Below are positions 1-7,004 of a stretch of 7,439 nt of DNA, in pieces. Both the position numbers and the translations under genes were made by a program. Positions within the stretch are counted from its first letter, which is position 1; every line of letters begins with the position of its first letter. This stretch comes from an uncultured Chloroflexota bacterium (GTDB taxonomy: Bacteria; Chloroflexota; Limnocylindria; Limnocylindrales; CSP1-4): NCBI GenBank assembly GCA_903924005.1, contig CAIXZV010000182.1, forward strand, positions 1 to 7,439, written 5' to 3'. The notes beneath the pieces were generated by a model that saw only the letters and a list, made by a program, of their open reading frames with translations, had not been told where the DNA came from and searched no databases.

Positions 1-558
1 GACTCGATGGGCGACGTCTTCGTGATGCCGCTCAAGATGATCGGCAAGTCCATCAACAGCATCGACAAGGCCGATCTGGACCAGGCCCGCACCATCCTGC
101 TGGACCTCGCCCCGCACATCCTCGCGCTGGACTCGGACACGTACCAGGCCAAGCTCTCAAGCGAGGAGGCCGTCCTCTGCCTTGGCTGGACGGGACCGCT
201 CGTGGCGATGCGGGCCGACCCCAAGACGGCCGACGTCAGGTACGTCGTGCCCAGCGAGGGCACGCTGTTCTGGCTGGACACCTGGGTGATGGTGGCGAAC
301 GCCCCGCACCCGAACGCGGCGTATGCGTGGCTGAACTACGTCCACGAGCCGCAGGTCCAGGCCGACGAGACCAACTTCACCGGCTACGGCTCGCCAAACG
401 ACGAGGCCAAGAAGTTCATCGATCCCAAGATCCTTGCGGATCCGGCCGTCTTCCCGCCTGCTGACGTCATGCCGCGTCTCGAGCCCGCCGTTGACCGGTC
501 GAGCAACCAGCAGCGCATCGACATCTGGCAGGAGTTCAAGTCCAAGATCGGCAAGTGA
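1..558 (+). CDS. potD: Spermidine/putrescine ABC transporter, substrate-binding protein (PotD-like), C-terminal part
   Basis: This is the extracytoplasmic polyamine-binding protein that delivers spermidine or putrescine to the PotB/PotC membrane channel. The reading frame is open from base 1, so the start, the signal peptide or lipobox and the N-terminal lobe lie upstream; 185 residues are visible. The ATG at base 7 is internal, not a start. By recall of the E. coli PotD structure, several ligand contacts are conserved: the Trp in LGWTG (visible residue 63), the Trp and Asp in LFWLD (91 and 93; Trp255/Asp257 in E. coli), and the Tyr in TGYGSPN (129; Tyr293). The C-terminal run of DPKILADPAVFPP and a final helix ending in Lys matches the family's end, so the 3' end is intact. 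It is followed 40 bp later by potB. Family membership is firm; which polyamine is bound cannot be read from the sequence. Confidence 0.93.
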   Translation, partial: DSMGDVFVMPLKMIGKSINSIDKADLDQARTILLDLAPHILALDSDTYQAKLSSEEAVLCLGWTGPLVAMRADPKTADVRYVVPSEGTLFWLDTWVMVANAPHPNAAYAWLNYVHEPQVQADETNFTGYGSPNDEAKKFIDPKILADPAVFPPADVMPRLEPAVDRSSNQQRIDIWQEFKSKIGK

Positions 559-561
559 CGG

Positions 562-575
562 CGGGGCCACCCCCG
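562..575 (+). other. Small GC hairpin between potD and potB
   Basis: The 40-base potD-potB gap contains CGGGG-CCAC-CCCCG, a perfect 5-bp stem with a 4-base loop, 4 bases after the potD stop. There is no T-run, so it is not an intrinsic terminator. In ABC operons such hairpins can stabilise the upstream binding-protein mRNA relative to the permease genes; that role here is inference only, and chance is possible in GC-rich DNA. Confidence 0.3.
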
Positions 576-598
576 GCACCTAACGAGCGGCGCCACAC

Positions 599-1501
599 GT
601 GACAGCCACACCAGCAAGCGCGAAGAGCAAGGGCGGTCGGAAGGGTCCGTCCGCCCTGCTCACCTCTGTCCTGGTCCTCCCGGCCGGGCTCTGGTACCTC
701 TTGCTGCTCGTGACGCCGCTCATCATCGTCACGGTCTTCAGCTTTGGCGTGCGGGCGAAGAACGGCGGCTATTCGCCGGCCTTCACGTTTGACAACTACA
801 TCAAGCTCATTACGCAGCCGCAGCGGCTTGAGCCGTTCTTCACGTCCATCTGGATGGCGCTGGGCGGCACCATCGGCTGTCTGCTTGTGGGGCTGCCGCT
901 GGCGTACTTCATCGCCACCCGCGCCCGACGGCGCAAGGGCCTGCTGATCCTGATGCTCGTCATCCCGTTCTGGACGAGCTTCCTGATCCGGACCTACTCG
1001 TGGCTGATCATCTTGGGCAAGGACAACCTCGGCGGGATGATCGGGACGCTCATCGGCAACCCGGACTTCCGCATCCTGGGGACGCCGTTCGCGGTGCTCC
1101 TGGGCCTCGTGTACGGGTACCTGCCGCTGATGGTCTTCCCGCTGTACGTCACGCTGGAGCGGATGGACCGTACGCTCGTTGAGGCGTCAAAGGACCTTGG
1201 CGCGGCGCGCTTGGCCACCTTCCGCCAAGTGACGCTGCCAATCGCGCTCCCGGGCCTCATCACCGGCAGCATCCTCGTCTTCATCCCGATGATCGGCGAG
1301 TACGTCATCCCGGCGATCCTGGGCTACGGCCGCACGTTCCTCATGGGCAACGCGCTGGTGGACGCGTTCCTCCAGACGCGGGACTGGCCCTTTGGCTCCG
1401 CGATGGCGGTGGGCCTGATCCTCGTGATGCTGGTGACGGTCAGCGTGTACGTCTGGTTCGTGAACCGCGGCCGGATCACGCGCGACGTGAGCGTCCTGTG
1501 A
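599..1501 (+). CDS. potB: Spermidine/putrescine ABC transporter permease PotB
   Basis: This is an inner-membrane permease of the binding-protein-dependent type (PotB half of the PotBC heterodimer). It forms the polyamine pathway and docks the ATPase PotA. The product is 300 aa, the usual length. A Lys-rich cytoplasmic N-terminus (residues 1-18) precedes about six hydrophobic segments, near 24-50, 82-106, 114-138, 164-185, 218-240 and 266-288. The PotB signature PFWTSFLIRTYSW is at 123-135. The cytoplasmic EAA loop (EASKDLGAARLATFRQVTLP, 195-214) keeps the canonical Gly201 and terminal LP. The start is GTG at 599; the only upstream purine match is a weak GAGCGG at 585-590, so the start rests mainly on length and the charged N-terminus. 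The gene ends in a 4-base GTGA overlap with potC, which implies coupled translation. Confidence 0.94.
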   Translation: MTATPASAKSKGGRKGPSALLTSVLVLPAGLWYLLLLVTPLIIVTVFSFGVRAKNGGYSPAFTFDNYIKLITQPQRLEPFFTSIWMALGGTIGCLLVGLPLAYFIATRARRRKGLLILMLVIPFWTSFLIRTYSWLIILGKDNLGGMIGTLIGNPDFRILGTPFAVLLGLVYGYLPLMVFPLYVTLERMDRTLVEASKDLGAARLATFRQVTLPIALPGLITGSILVFIPMIGEYVIPAILGYGRTFLMGNALVDAFLQTRDWPFGSAMAVGLILVMLVTVSVYVWFVNRGRITRDVSVL

Positions 1502-2448
1502 GCGCCGCGACGCCCGCCACCACGCCTGTCGCAGCGCCCGCCGCAGCGCCCGTCGTCAGGCGCGGGCGCGCCGGCAAGGACCCGTGGGCCTGGGTGGTGG
1601 AGGCTTGGCTGCGCGGCCACGCGAGCCTCGCGTACGCCTTCCTGTACCTGCCCATCGTGATCGTCGTGGTGTTCGCCTTCAACGACAACAAGCTCGCCAC
1701 CACCTGGACCGGGTTCTCGCTCAGGTGGTTCGGCGAGGTCTTCAAGGACCAGGTGGTGCAGGCCGCACTGCGGAACAGCTTCTCGGTTGCCATCCCCACG
1801 GCCATCCTCTCCACCACGTTTGGGACAATGGCCGCGCTTGGCCTCCAGCGGACGCCGCGGCGCTTCAAGATGGTCTTTGACGCGCTGACCTACATTTCGA
1901 TCATCGTCCCCGAGATCGTGATCGCGCTCTCGACGCTGGTCATGTTCGCCTCAGGGTTTGAACTGCTCCAGTCCACCACCGGCATCAAGCTCCAGATGGG
2001 CGTCCCCACGATCGTGGCCGCGCACATGCTGTTCAACATCAGCTTTGTGCTCCTGCTGGTCCGGGCGCGTCTGGACGGCATGGACCGGACGCTGGTGGAG
2101 GCATCCTTTGACCTCTACGCCTCGCCATGGCGCACGTTCCGGCAGGTCACGTTCCCGCAGCTGCTGCCGGCCGTGGTGGCCGGGTTCCTGCTGTCGTTCA
2201 CATTCAGCTTTGACGACTACGTGATCACGTCGTTCGTGTCGGGCCCCGGATCGTCCACGCTGCCCATCTTTATCTTTGGCCAGGTCAAGCGCGGCGTGAC
2301 GCCGGAGACCAACGCAGTGGCCACGATGATGCTCTTCTTCACGCTTGCGATGCTGGCGGTGGGCCAGTTCACGCTGGGCCGCGCGTCGCGCAAGACGGGC
2401 GGCAGCGGTACGGGCGGCATGGCGGGGATGATCGCCGAGCAGGCGTAG
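1498..2448 (+). CDS. potC: Spermidine/putrescine ABC transporter permease PotC
   Basis: This is the second permease subunit of the polyamine importer, partner of PotB. The product is 316 aa. Residues 1-28 are an Ala/Pro/Thr-rich stretch ending in a basic patch (RRGRAGK) and look disordered and cytoplasmic. They are followed by about six membrane segments, near 43-61, 93-115, 130-150, 170-190, 222-245 and 272-293. The family motif FAFND is at 58-62 and FSFDDYVIT at 236-244. The EAA loop (starting EASFDLYASP at 201) matches PotC in spacing, but the usually invariant Gly is Tyr207. The C-terminus (299-316) is Gly-rich. The GTG start at 1498 overlaps the potB stop (1499-1501), so translation is probably coupled; no strong Shine-Dalgarno is seen. 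The stop is only 10 bp from the end of the convergent metK. PotC is preferred over PotB because of the FND and SFDD motifs and the gene order. Confidence 0.93.
   Translation: MSAATPATTPVAAPAAAPVVRRGRAGKDPWAWVVEAWLRGHASLAYAFLYLPIVIVVVFAFNDNKLATTWTGFSLRWFGEVFKDQVVQAALRNSFSVAIPTAILSTTFGTMAALGLQRTPRRFKMVFDALTYISIIVPEIVIALSTLVMFASGFELLQSTTGIKLQMGVPTIVAAHMLFNISFVLLLVRARLDGMDRTLVEASFDLYASPWRTFRQVTFPQLLPAVVAGFLLSFTFSFDDYVITSFVSGPGSSTLPIFIFGQVKRGVTPETNAVATMMLFFTLAMLAVGQFTLGRASRKTGGSGTGGMAGMIAEQA
1531..1554 (+). repeat. 12-bp tandem duplication in the potC N-terminal coding region
   Basis: GCAGCGCCCGCC is followed directly by GCAGCGCCCGTC (11 of 12 bases identical). The pair encodes AAPA-AAPV within the low-complexity Ala/Pro head of PotC. 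It is probably a slippage duplication in a dispensable linker and has no evident functional role. Confidence 0.6.
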
Positions 2449-2454
2449 CCCGCC
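2421..2454. terminator. Candidate two-stem inverted repeat at the potC/metK convergent junction
   Basis: GGCGGG (2421-2426) pairs perfectly with CCCGCC (2449-2454). Inside it, CGCC (2433-2436) pairs with GGCG (2442-2445) around a 5-base loop. The structure spans the potC stop codon and ends 4 bases before the metK stop. It can form on both strands, so it could pause or protect both convergent transcripts. There is no T-tract on either side, so it is not a classic intrinsic terminator; Rho-dependent termination or overlapping 3' ends are equally possible. Confidence 0.35.
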
Positions 2455-2458
2455 GACG

Positions 2459-3643
2459 TCAGGCCGGGAGTGACAGCCCCGCGTCGTCCGCAAGGATGGC
2501 CGCCATGTCGGTCCGCTCCCACGGCAGATCCAGATCCGGCCGGCCAAAGTGGCCGTACGCCGCGGTCTGCTTGTAGATGGGCCGCAGCAGGTCCAGCCGG
2601 TTGATGATGGCGCGCGGCCGCAGGTCGAAGTGGCGGTTCACGAGCGCGAGGATCTCCTGGTCCGGGATGCGCCCCGTGCCGAAGCTCTCCACCGAGAGGG
2701 AGAGCGGCCTTGCGATGCCGATGCCGTAGGCAACCTCGATCTCAAACCGGTCCGCGATCCCGGCCGCCACGATGTTCTTCGCCACCCAGCGCGCGGCATA
2801 GGCGGCCGAGCGGTCCACTTTGGACGGGTCCTTGCCGGAAAACGCTCCGCCACCGTGGCGGGCCATGCCGCCGTAGGTGTCCACGATGATCTTGCGCCCG
2901 GTCAGACCGGCATCGCCCATTGGACCGCCCGTGACAAAGCGGCCAGTGGGGTTCACGTGCATCACCGGGTCCAGGCGGCGCAGTTCCGCCGGGATGGTGG
3001 GCAGGATCACGTGCGCGATCATGTCCGCGCTGATCTGCGCGTGCTCAGCCTCTGGATCATGCTGTGTGGAAAGCACCACGGTGCGCACGGCAACGGGCTT
3101 GCCGTGGTCGTACTCCACGGTGACCTGCGTCTTGCCGTCCGGCCGCAGATACGTGACGGCTTCAGCCTTGCGGACTTCCGCCAAGCGCCGCGCCATGCGA
3201 TGCGCCAGCGCGATGGGCAGCGGCATCAGCTCCGGCGTCTCGTTGCAGGCGAACCCGAACATCATCCCCTGGTCGCCGGCGCCCTGGTCGTAGTCCTCCG
3301 CGCGGTCCACGCCGCGGGCGATATCTCCCGACTGCTCCTTGACGCTGACCATGGTCCCGCAGGTCTCATAGTCAAACCCGTAGTCCGACCGCGTGTAGCC
3401 GATGTCCTTGACCGTCCTGCGGACGATGTCCTGGAACTCCACGTACGTGGACGTGGTGATCTCCCCAAACACCAGCACGAGGCCGGTCGTGGTGGACGTT
3501 TCGCACGCGACACGCGCCCGCGGATCCTTCTCGAGGATGGCGTCAAGGACGGCGTCTGAGATCTGGTCGCACATCTTGTCCGGGTGACCTTCGGTCACGG
3601 ACTCCGATGTGAAGAGATAGCCGCTGGAGTCGAGAATGCTCAC
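2459..3643 (-). CDS. metK: S-adenosylmethionine synthetase (methionine adenosyltransferase)
   Basis: MetK makes S-adenosylmethionine from methionine and ATP, releasing phosphate and pyrophosphate, in the cytoplasm. From the GTG at 3643 the protein is 394 aa, close to the usual 380-400. All hallmark motifs are present: GHPDKMCDQISDAVLDA at 19-35 (ATP/Mg site), the signature GAGDQGMMFGFACNET at 121-136, NPTGRFVTGGPMGDAGLTGR at 231-250, the Gly-rich GGGAFSGKDPSKVDRSAAYA at 264-283, and the C-terminal RPIYKQTAAYGHFGR at 354-368. A TTG five codons upstream (3658) would give 399 aa, but the GTG has a well-placed GGAGA just before it and is preferred. The gene follows the S9 peptidase gene on the same strand after 98 bp that hold an inverted repeat, and converges on potC. 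No SAM riboswitch is recognisable in the leader. Confidence 0.97.
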   Translation of the reverse strand: MSILDSSGYLFTSESVTEGHPDKMCDQISDAVLDAILEKDPRARVACETSTTTGLVLVFGEITTSTYVEFQDIVRRTVKDIGYTRSDYGFDYETCGTMVSVKEQSGDIARGVDRAEDYDQGAGDQGMMFGFACNETPELMPLPIALAHRMARRLAEVRKAEAVTYLRPDGKTQVTVEYDHGKPVAVRTVVLSTQHDPEAEHAQISADMIAHVILPTIPAELRRLDPVMHVNPTGRFVTGGPMGDAGLTGRKIIVDTYGGMARHGGGAFSGKDPSKVDRSAAYAARWVAKNIVAAGIADRFEIEVAYGIGIARPLSLSVESFGTGRIPDQEILALVNRHFDLRPRAIINRLDLLRPIYKQTAAYGHFGRPDLDLPWERTDMAAILADDAGLSLPA

Positions 3644-3646
3644 AAG

Positions 3647-3652
3647 TTCTCC
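3647..3652 (-). promoter_or_regulatory. Ribosome binding site deciding the metK start
   Basis: On the minus strand GGAGAA precedes GTG (3643-3641), with 5 bases between GGAG and the start codon. The alternative TTG at 3658 lies upstream of this site and has no comparable purine run before it, so the GTG start is favoured. Confidence 0.6.
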
Positions 3653-3658
3653 GCGCAA

Positions 3659-3741
3659 GGATCAGGGGCGGACAGGACGCGAGAGTATCACCGGGCCTGT
3701 GACACAAGTCTGTCACGCGGAGACCGCGATGCGCCGGCGGT
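3659..3741 (-). promoter_or_regulatory. metK leader region, possible promoter or operator
   Basis: The gap between the S9 peptidase stop and metK is 98 bp to the preferred start (83 bp to the TTG), the largest gap inside the minus-strand cluster. It contains a 6-bp inverted repeat and then, downstream, a slightly AT-richer TGATACT that could serve as a -10 element. No -35 element at 16-18 bp spacing is convincing: GTGACA is 21 bp from GATACT. I do not recognise any SAM-riboswitch class. Independent control of metK is plausible but unproven. Confidence 0.3.
3699..3716. promoter_or_regulatory. Perfect 6-bp inverted repeat upstream of metK
   Basis: The plus strand reads GTGACA-CAAGTC-TGTCAC: two perfect 6-bp arms around a 6-base spacer, 56 bp upstream of the metK GTG and 26 bp after the peptidase stop. 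The symmetry and size fit a dimeric repressor operator. It could also be a short hairpin ending the peptidase transcript, though no T-tract follows. It does not match the CRP/FNR spacing, and I cannot name a cognate regulator. Confidence 0.4.
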
Positions 3742-5721
3742 TCAGACCAGACCCGGGACTTCGACGATGTCGATACCGTCAGCTGGCGTGAAGCCAAAGA
3801 CGCGGCCGAGGAACCCAAGCTCCGTACGCAGCTGCGTACGGCGCGAGTCTGCCCGCCGGAACCCGTGGCCCTCGCCCTCAAAGCGCACCGCAACAAACGG
3901 CACGCCCGCAGCGGCAAACCCGGTCTCCATGGTGTCCAGCTGCGACGGCGGGACCACCTTGTCGTCCATGCCCTGGAAGAGGAGCACCGGCGCGCGGAAG
4001 CTATCGAGGTAATGGATCGGGGAGCGCTCGGCAAAGACGGCCCGGCCCTCTGGCCAAGGCGCCAGCAGCCCCTCGTCGTAGCGGCTCTCAAACTTGTGGC
4101 CGTCCAGATGGATCAGCGCGAGGTTTGCAATGCCGAAGAGGCTGATCCCCGCTGCAAACACGTCCGGCCGGAAGGCCAGCGCCGCGAGCGTGGTGTACCC
4201 ACCGGCACTCCCGCCGCGAATGGCAACCCTTGCCTGGTCCACATCACCGCGCGCCACGAGGTAGCGCGCCGCCGCCACACAGTCGTCCACATCGACGATC
4301 CCCCACCGCCCCTGCAGCGCGTCGCGATACGGTCGGCCGTAGCCGGTTGAGCCGCGATAGTCCACGTCCACCACGGCAATCCCGCGCGACGTAAACATGG
4401 CCCGCTCAAGCGAGAGTGCGGATGATGCGGCGCTGGTTGGCCCGCCGTGGGCGATGACGACCAGCGGCGGCAGGTCACCGTCCGAGCCTCTGAAGGCCGC
4501 GTTCACAGGCGCGAAATACAGCGCGTGGGCCGTGGCGCCATAGGTGGTGTGAAAGGTGATGGGCTCGGCGATGGGCAGATAGCCGGCGCCCGGCAGCGCC
4601 CCGACGGATCTCGCCAGCACGCCAGCAGGCTCCGCAGTACCCGTGTGCAGACGCACGAGTACAGCCCCATCGTGCGGACCGGCGGCGATCACCACGGCGG
4701 CATCCCCACAAACCCGCACGCCGTCAAACTCGGTGAAGGGCGTCTCCACCTCCACCACCTCGCCGTCGGCAGCGATGCGCAACAGCCGGTCCCGCCCGCC
4801 AGAGCGCGCGGCCGCAACGATCCCCCCGTCGGGCGCGAAGGCGTACCAGGAGATGTCGAAGTTCCAGGCCGTGCCGCCAACCTCGGCGTCCATCGGCGCG
4901 ATAGCCCTGGCCGAGGACCCGGCGCCCTCCGGATAGGCGTAGAGGTTCCACCAGCCAGTCTCGTCCGAGGCGGCGTGGAGCACCCCTGCTGGCGACCACT
5001 CCGGCTGCACGATGGACACCGAAGGTCCGCCAGCCACCGTCCGCGCCTCACCAAGCAAGCCGTCCGACAGTACCGGCGCAACCCGCAGCCGCGTCCCGTC
5101 CCACGGCATGCGCGGGTGGTCCCACTCAATCCAGGCCAGCAGCGCGCCGTCCGGCGACGGACGCGGGGACGACACAAAGTCCAGACCGACAACCAGCACG
5201 CGGCCGGCGCCGTCGGACCCGTCCAGCGCAACCGTGACGATCTCGTTGACCACCAGCCGGTGGTCGTCCGGCGCCGCCGCGTCATGCGTCTCGCGCACCG
5301 CGTACAGCCGCTGTGCTGCCGGGTCAAACCGCAGATCCGCGTACCGCCACGGCCCATCGGGCGTGAGCGGCGCGGGCTCCGCCAGACCCTCGGGGTCCGG
5401 ATCAAGGCGCCAGAGCCGCCCATCGGTCTGCGAGGACATCACCACGCGGCCGCGGTCCGCGGTGTAGGAGCCGCCGCCGTACTCGTGAACACCGTTGCCA
5501 ACGCGGAACGGATCCGGTGTCAACTCGCGGGTGACCCCGTCAAGCCCGTGGCGAAGCAGCGTCCGGCGCCCGCGCTGGGCGGCCCGGCTCTCCAGCCAGT
5601 AGACGTCGTCACCGTCAAGCCACGGCTCGCTGAGGCCCACCACGGACCCAGACACAAGATCGGGCCCGATGGGCGACGACCAGCTGCCGTACGGCGCAAC
5701 TCGCAGTTCAGAATCGCCCAT
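3742..5721 (-). CDS. S9-family (prolyl oligopeptidase-type) serine peptidase
   Basis: A 659-aa protein of the dipeptidyl aminopeptidase/acylaminoacyl-peptidase group (MEROPS S9). These enzymes cleave short peptides that enter past a beta-propeller gate. Residues about 15-390 are the propeller, beginning APYGSWSSPI and including NGVHEYGGGSYTADRG at 76-91. Residues about 400-645 are the alpha/beta hydrolase domain. The oxyanion-loop HGGP is at 425-428, DYRGSTGYG at 454-462, the nucleophile Ser505 in GGSAGG, Asp587 in QGMDDKVVPP and His619 in GEGHGF, so the catalytic triad is complete. There is no signal peptide or membrane segment, so it is probably cytoplasmic. The ATG at 5721 lies 8 bp after the ahcY stop with no Shine-Dalgarno, which suggests reinitiation by ribosomes leaving ahcY. 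The exact substrate (dipeptidyl, acylaminoacyl or prolyl) cannot be told. Its place between ahcY and metK has no known metabolic explanation. Confidence 0.93.
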   Translation of the reverse strand: MGDSELRVAPYGSWSSPIGPDLVSGSVVGLSEPWLDGDDVYWLESRAAQRGRRTLLRHGLDGVTRELTPDPFRVGNGVHEYGGGSYTADRGRVVMSSQTDGRLWRLDPDPEGLAEPAPLTPDGPWRYADLRFDPAAQRLYAVRETHDAAAPDDHRLVVNEIVTVALDGSDGAGRVLVVGLDFVSSPRPSPDGALLAWIEWDHPRMPWDGTRLRVAPVLSDGLLGEARTVAGGPSVSIVQPEWSPAGVLHAASDETGWWNLYAYPEGAGSSARAIAPMDAEVGGTAWNFDISWYAFAPDGGIVAAARSGGRDRLLRIAADGEVVEVETPFTEFDGVRVCGDAAVVIAAGPHDGAVLVRLHTGTAEPAGVLARSVGALPGAGYLPIAEPITFHTTYGATAHALYFAPVNAAFRGSDGDLPPLVVIAHGGPTSAASSALSLERAMFTSRGIAVVDVDYRGSTGYGRPYRDALQGRWGIVDVDDCVAAARYLVARGDVDQARVAIRGGSAGGYTTLAALAFRPDVFAAGISLFGIANLALIHLDGHKFESRYDEGLLAPWPEGRAVFAERSPIHYLDSFRAPVLLFQGMDDKVVPPSQLDTMETGFAAAGVPFVAVRFEGEGHGFRRADSRRTQLRTELGFLGRVFGFTPADGIDIVEVPGLV

Positions 5722-5729
5722 GGCAGCGG

Positions 5730-7004
5730 CTAGGTGCCGTGCTTCCAGGAAGTAACGTACTCGACCTGCTCGGCGGTCATTGGGTCAAGCGTGATGCCCA
5801 TCGAGGCGAGCTTCAGGCGTGCGACCTCGGCATCGATGGCCTCCGGCACGTTGTAGACCTGCGGGGCCAGCTCCGCGTAGTGCTTGGCCACGTACTCGGC
5901 CGACAGGGCCTGGTTGGCAAAGCTCATGTCCATGACCGCGGCCGGATGGCCTTCGGCGGCGCCAAGGTTGACAAGGCGGCCCTCAGCAATGAGGTTCAGC
6001 CGCTTGCCGCCGATCTCGTATTCCACGACATTCGGTCGCACGTCGCGCTCGTGGCCCTCGGCCATTGCCCGCAGCGCCGGCAGATCCAACTCCGCGTCAA
6101 AGTGGCCGGAGTTGGCCATCACCGCGCCGTCCTTCATCGCCTCGAAGTGCTCGCGGCGAAAGACGTTGACGTTGCCGGTGGCCGTCACAAAGAGGTCGCC
6201 CCAGGAGGCGGCCTGCCCCACGGTCATCACCTGGTAGCCGTCCATCATCGCCTCGAGGGCGCGGACCGGATCCACCTCGATGATGGCCACGTGGGCGCCG
6301 TGCCCGGCCATCCGCTGGGCGATGCCGCGGCCAACCCAGCCGTAGCCCGCCACCACCACGTTGCGCCCGGCGATGAGCAGGTTGGTGGCCCGCAGGATGC
6401 CGTCGATGGTGGACTGGCCGGTGCCGTACCGGTTGTCAAACATGTGCTTGGTCTGGGCCTCGTTCACGGCAACCACCGGGAACGACAGCGCCCCGTCGGC
6501 GGCCATGGCGCGCAGCCGGACCACACCGGTGGTGGTCTCCTCGGTCCCGGCGAGAACGCTCGGCAGGAGTTCCCGGCGCTGCTCGTGGAGCAGCGAGACC
6601 AGGTCGCACCCGTCGTCCATGGTCAGCTGCGGCTTGATGTCCGCAACGGCATTGAGATGCGCGTAGTAGGAGTCGCGGTCTTCGCCCCGGCGCGCGTACG
6701 TGGAGATGCCGTATTCCGTGACAAGGGCTGCGGCCGTCCAGTCCTGTGTGGAGAGCGGGTTGGACGCTGCAAGGTAGACCTCGGCGCCACCCGCCTTGAG
6801 GGTCCGCATCAGGTTTGCGGTCTCGGTGGTGACGTGGAGGCACGCCGCAATCCGCAGACCCGCCAGCGGCTGCTCGCGCACAAAGCGCTCCCGGATCAGG
6901 CGCAGGACCGGCATCTCGCGCTCGGCCCACTCAATCCGGCGGACGCCCTCCGCGGCGAGGTTGAGATCAACCACGTCGTGGGGCGGCAGTGCGTGCTCAG
7001 TCAT
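5730..7004 (-). CDS. ahcY: S-adenosylhomocysteine hydrolase, short archaeal/thermophile-like type
   Basis: This NAD-dependent enzyme reversibly splits S-adenosylhomocysteine into adenosine and homocysteine, removing the inhibitory product of SAM-dependent methylation. The 424-aa sequence shows the full active site, with numbering close to the human enzyme: HVTTET at 57-62, NPLSTQDWTAAA at 82-93, DDGCD at 130-134, EETTTG at 155-160, Asn181, Lys186, Asp190, the Rossmann motif GYGWVGRG at 220-227 with acidic Glu243, NSGHFDAELD at 298-307, and EGHPAAVMDMSFANQ at 351-365 (His353). It lacks the roughly 40-residue insert of many bacterial enzymes. It also lacks the C-terminal KPDHYRY tail that reaches the neighbouring subunit's NAD, ending instead in TSWKHGT, as in archaeal and Thermotoga-like forms. 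Some enzymes of this type prefer S-inosylhomocysteine, so the nucleoside substrate is not certain. The ATG at 7004 has GAGGAG upstream and shares one base with the preceding stop. Confidence 0.95.
   Translation of the reverse strand: MTEHALPPHDVVDLNLAAEGVRRIEWAEREMPVLRLIRERFVREQPLAGLRIAACLHVTTETANLMRTLKAGGAEVYLAASNPLSTQDWTAAALVTEYGISTYARRGEDRDSYYAHLNAVADIKPQLTMDDGCDLVSLLHEQRRELLPSVLAGTEETTTGVVRLRAMAADGALSFPVVAVNEAQTKHMFDNRYGTGQSTIDGILRATNLLIAGRNVVVAGYGWVGRGIAQRMAGHGAHVAIIEVDPVRALEAMMDGYQVMTVGQAASWGDLFVTATGNVNVFRREHFEAMKDGAVMANSGHFDAELDLPALRAMAEGHERDVRPNVVEYEIGGKRLNLIAEGRLVNLGAAEGHPAAVMDMSFANQALSAEYVAKHYAELAPQVYNVPEAIDAEVARLKLASMGITLDPMTAEQVEYVTSWKHGT

Noticed and set aside
7..9. ATG at base 7 as a true start for the PotD-like gene
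   Set aside because: The frame is open upstream, DS-MGDVF aligns within the middle of PotD, and the N-terminal lobe and signal peptide would be missing.
2549..3559. A 336-codon open frame on the plus strand opposite metK
   Set aside because: It is a complement-frame shadow of highly conserved metK sequence with no recognisable motifs.
3656..3658. TTG start for metK five codons upstream of the GTG
   Set aside because: No Shine-Dalgarno precedes it, and the good GGAGA site lies between it and the GTG; kept only as an alternative.
3699..3716. CRP/FNR-type operator
   Set aside because: The half-sites do not follow TGTGA-N6-TCACA; the symmetric arms are GTGACA/TGTCAC with a different orientation and spacing.
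3644..3741. SAM riboswitch upstream of metK
   Set aside because: The leader is under 100 bases and I cannot find the paired-element layout or conserved cores of the SAM riboswitch classes I know; only a simple inverted repeat is visible.
4447..5733. A 428-codon open frame on the plus strand opposite the S9 peptidase
   Set aside because: It is antisense to a peptidase with complete motifs; its Arg/Pro/His-rich translation shows no domain pattern and is explained by GC bias at third codon positions.
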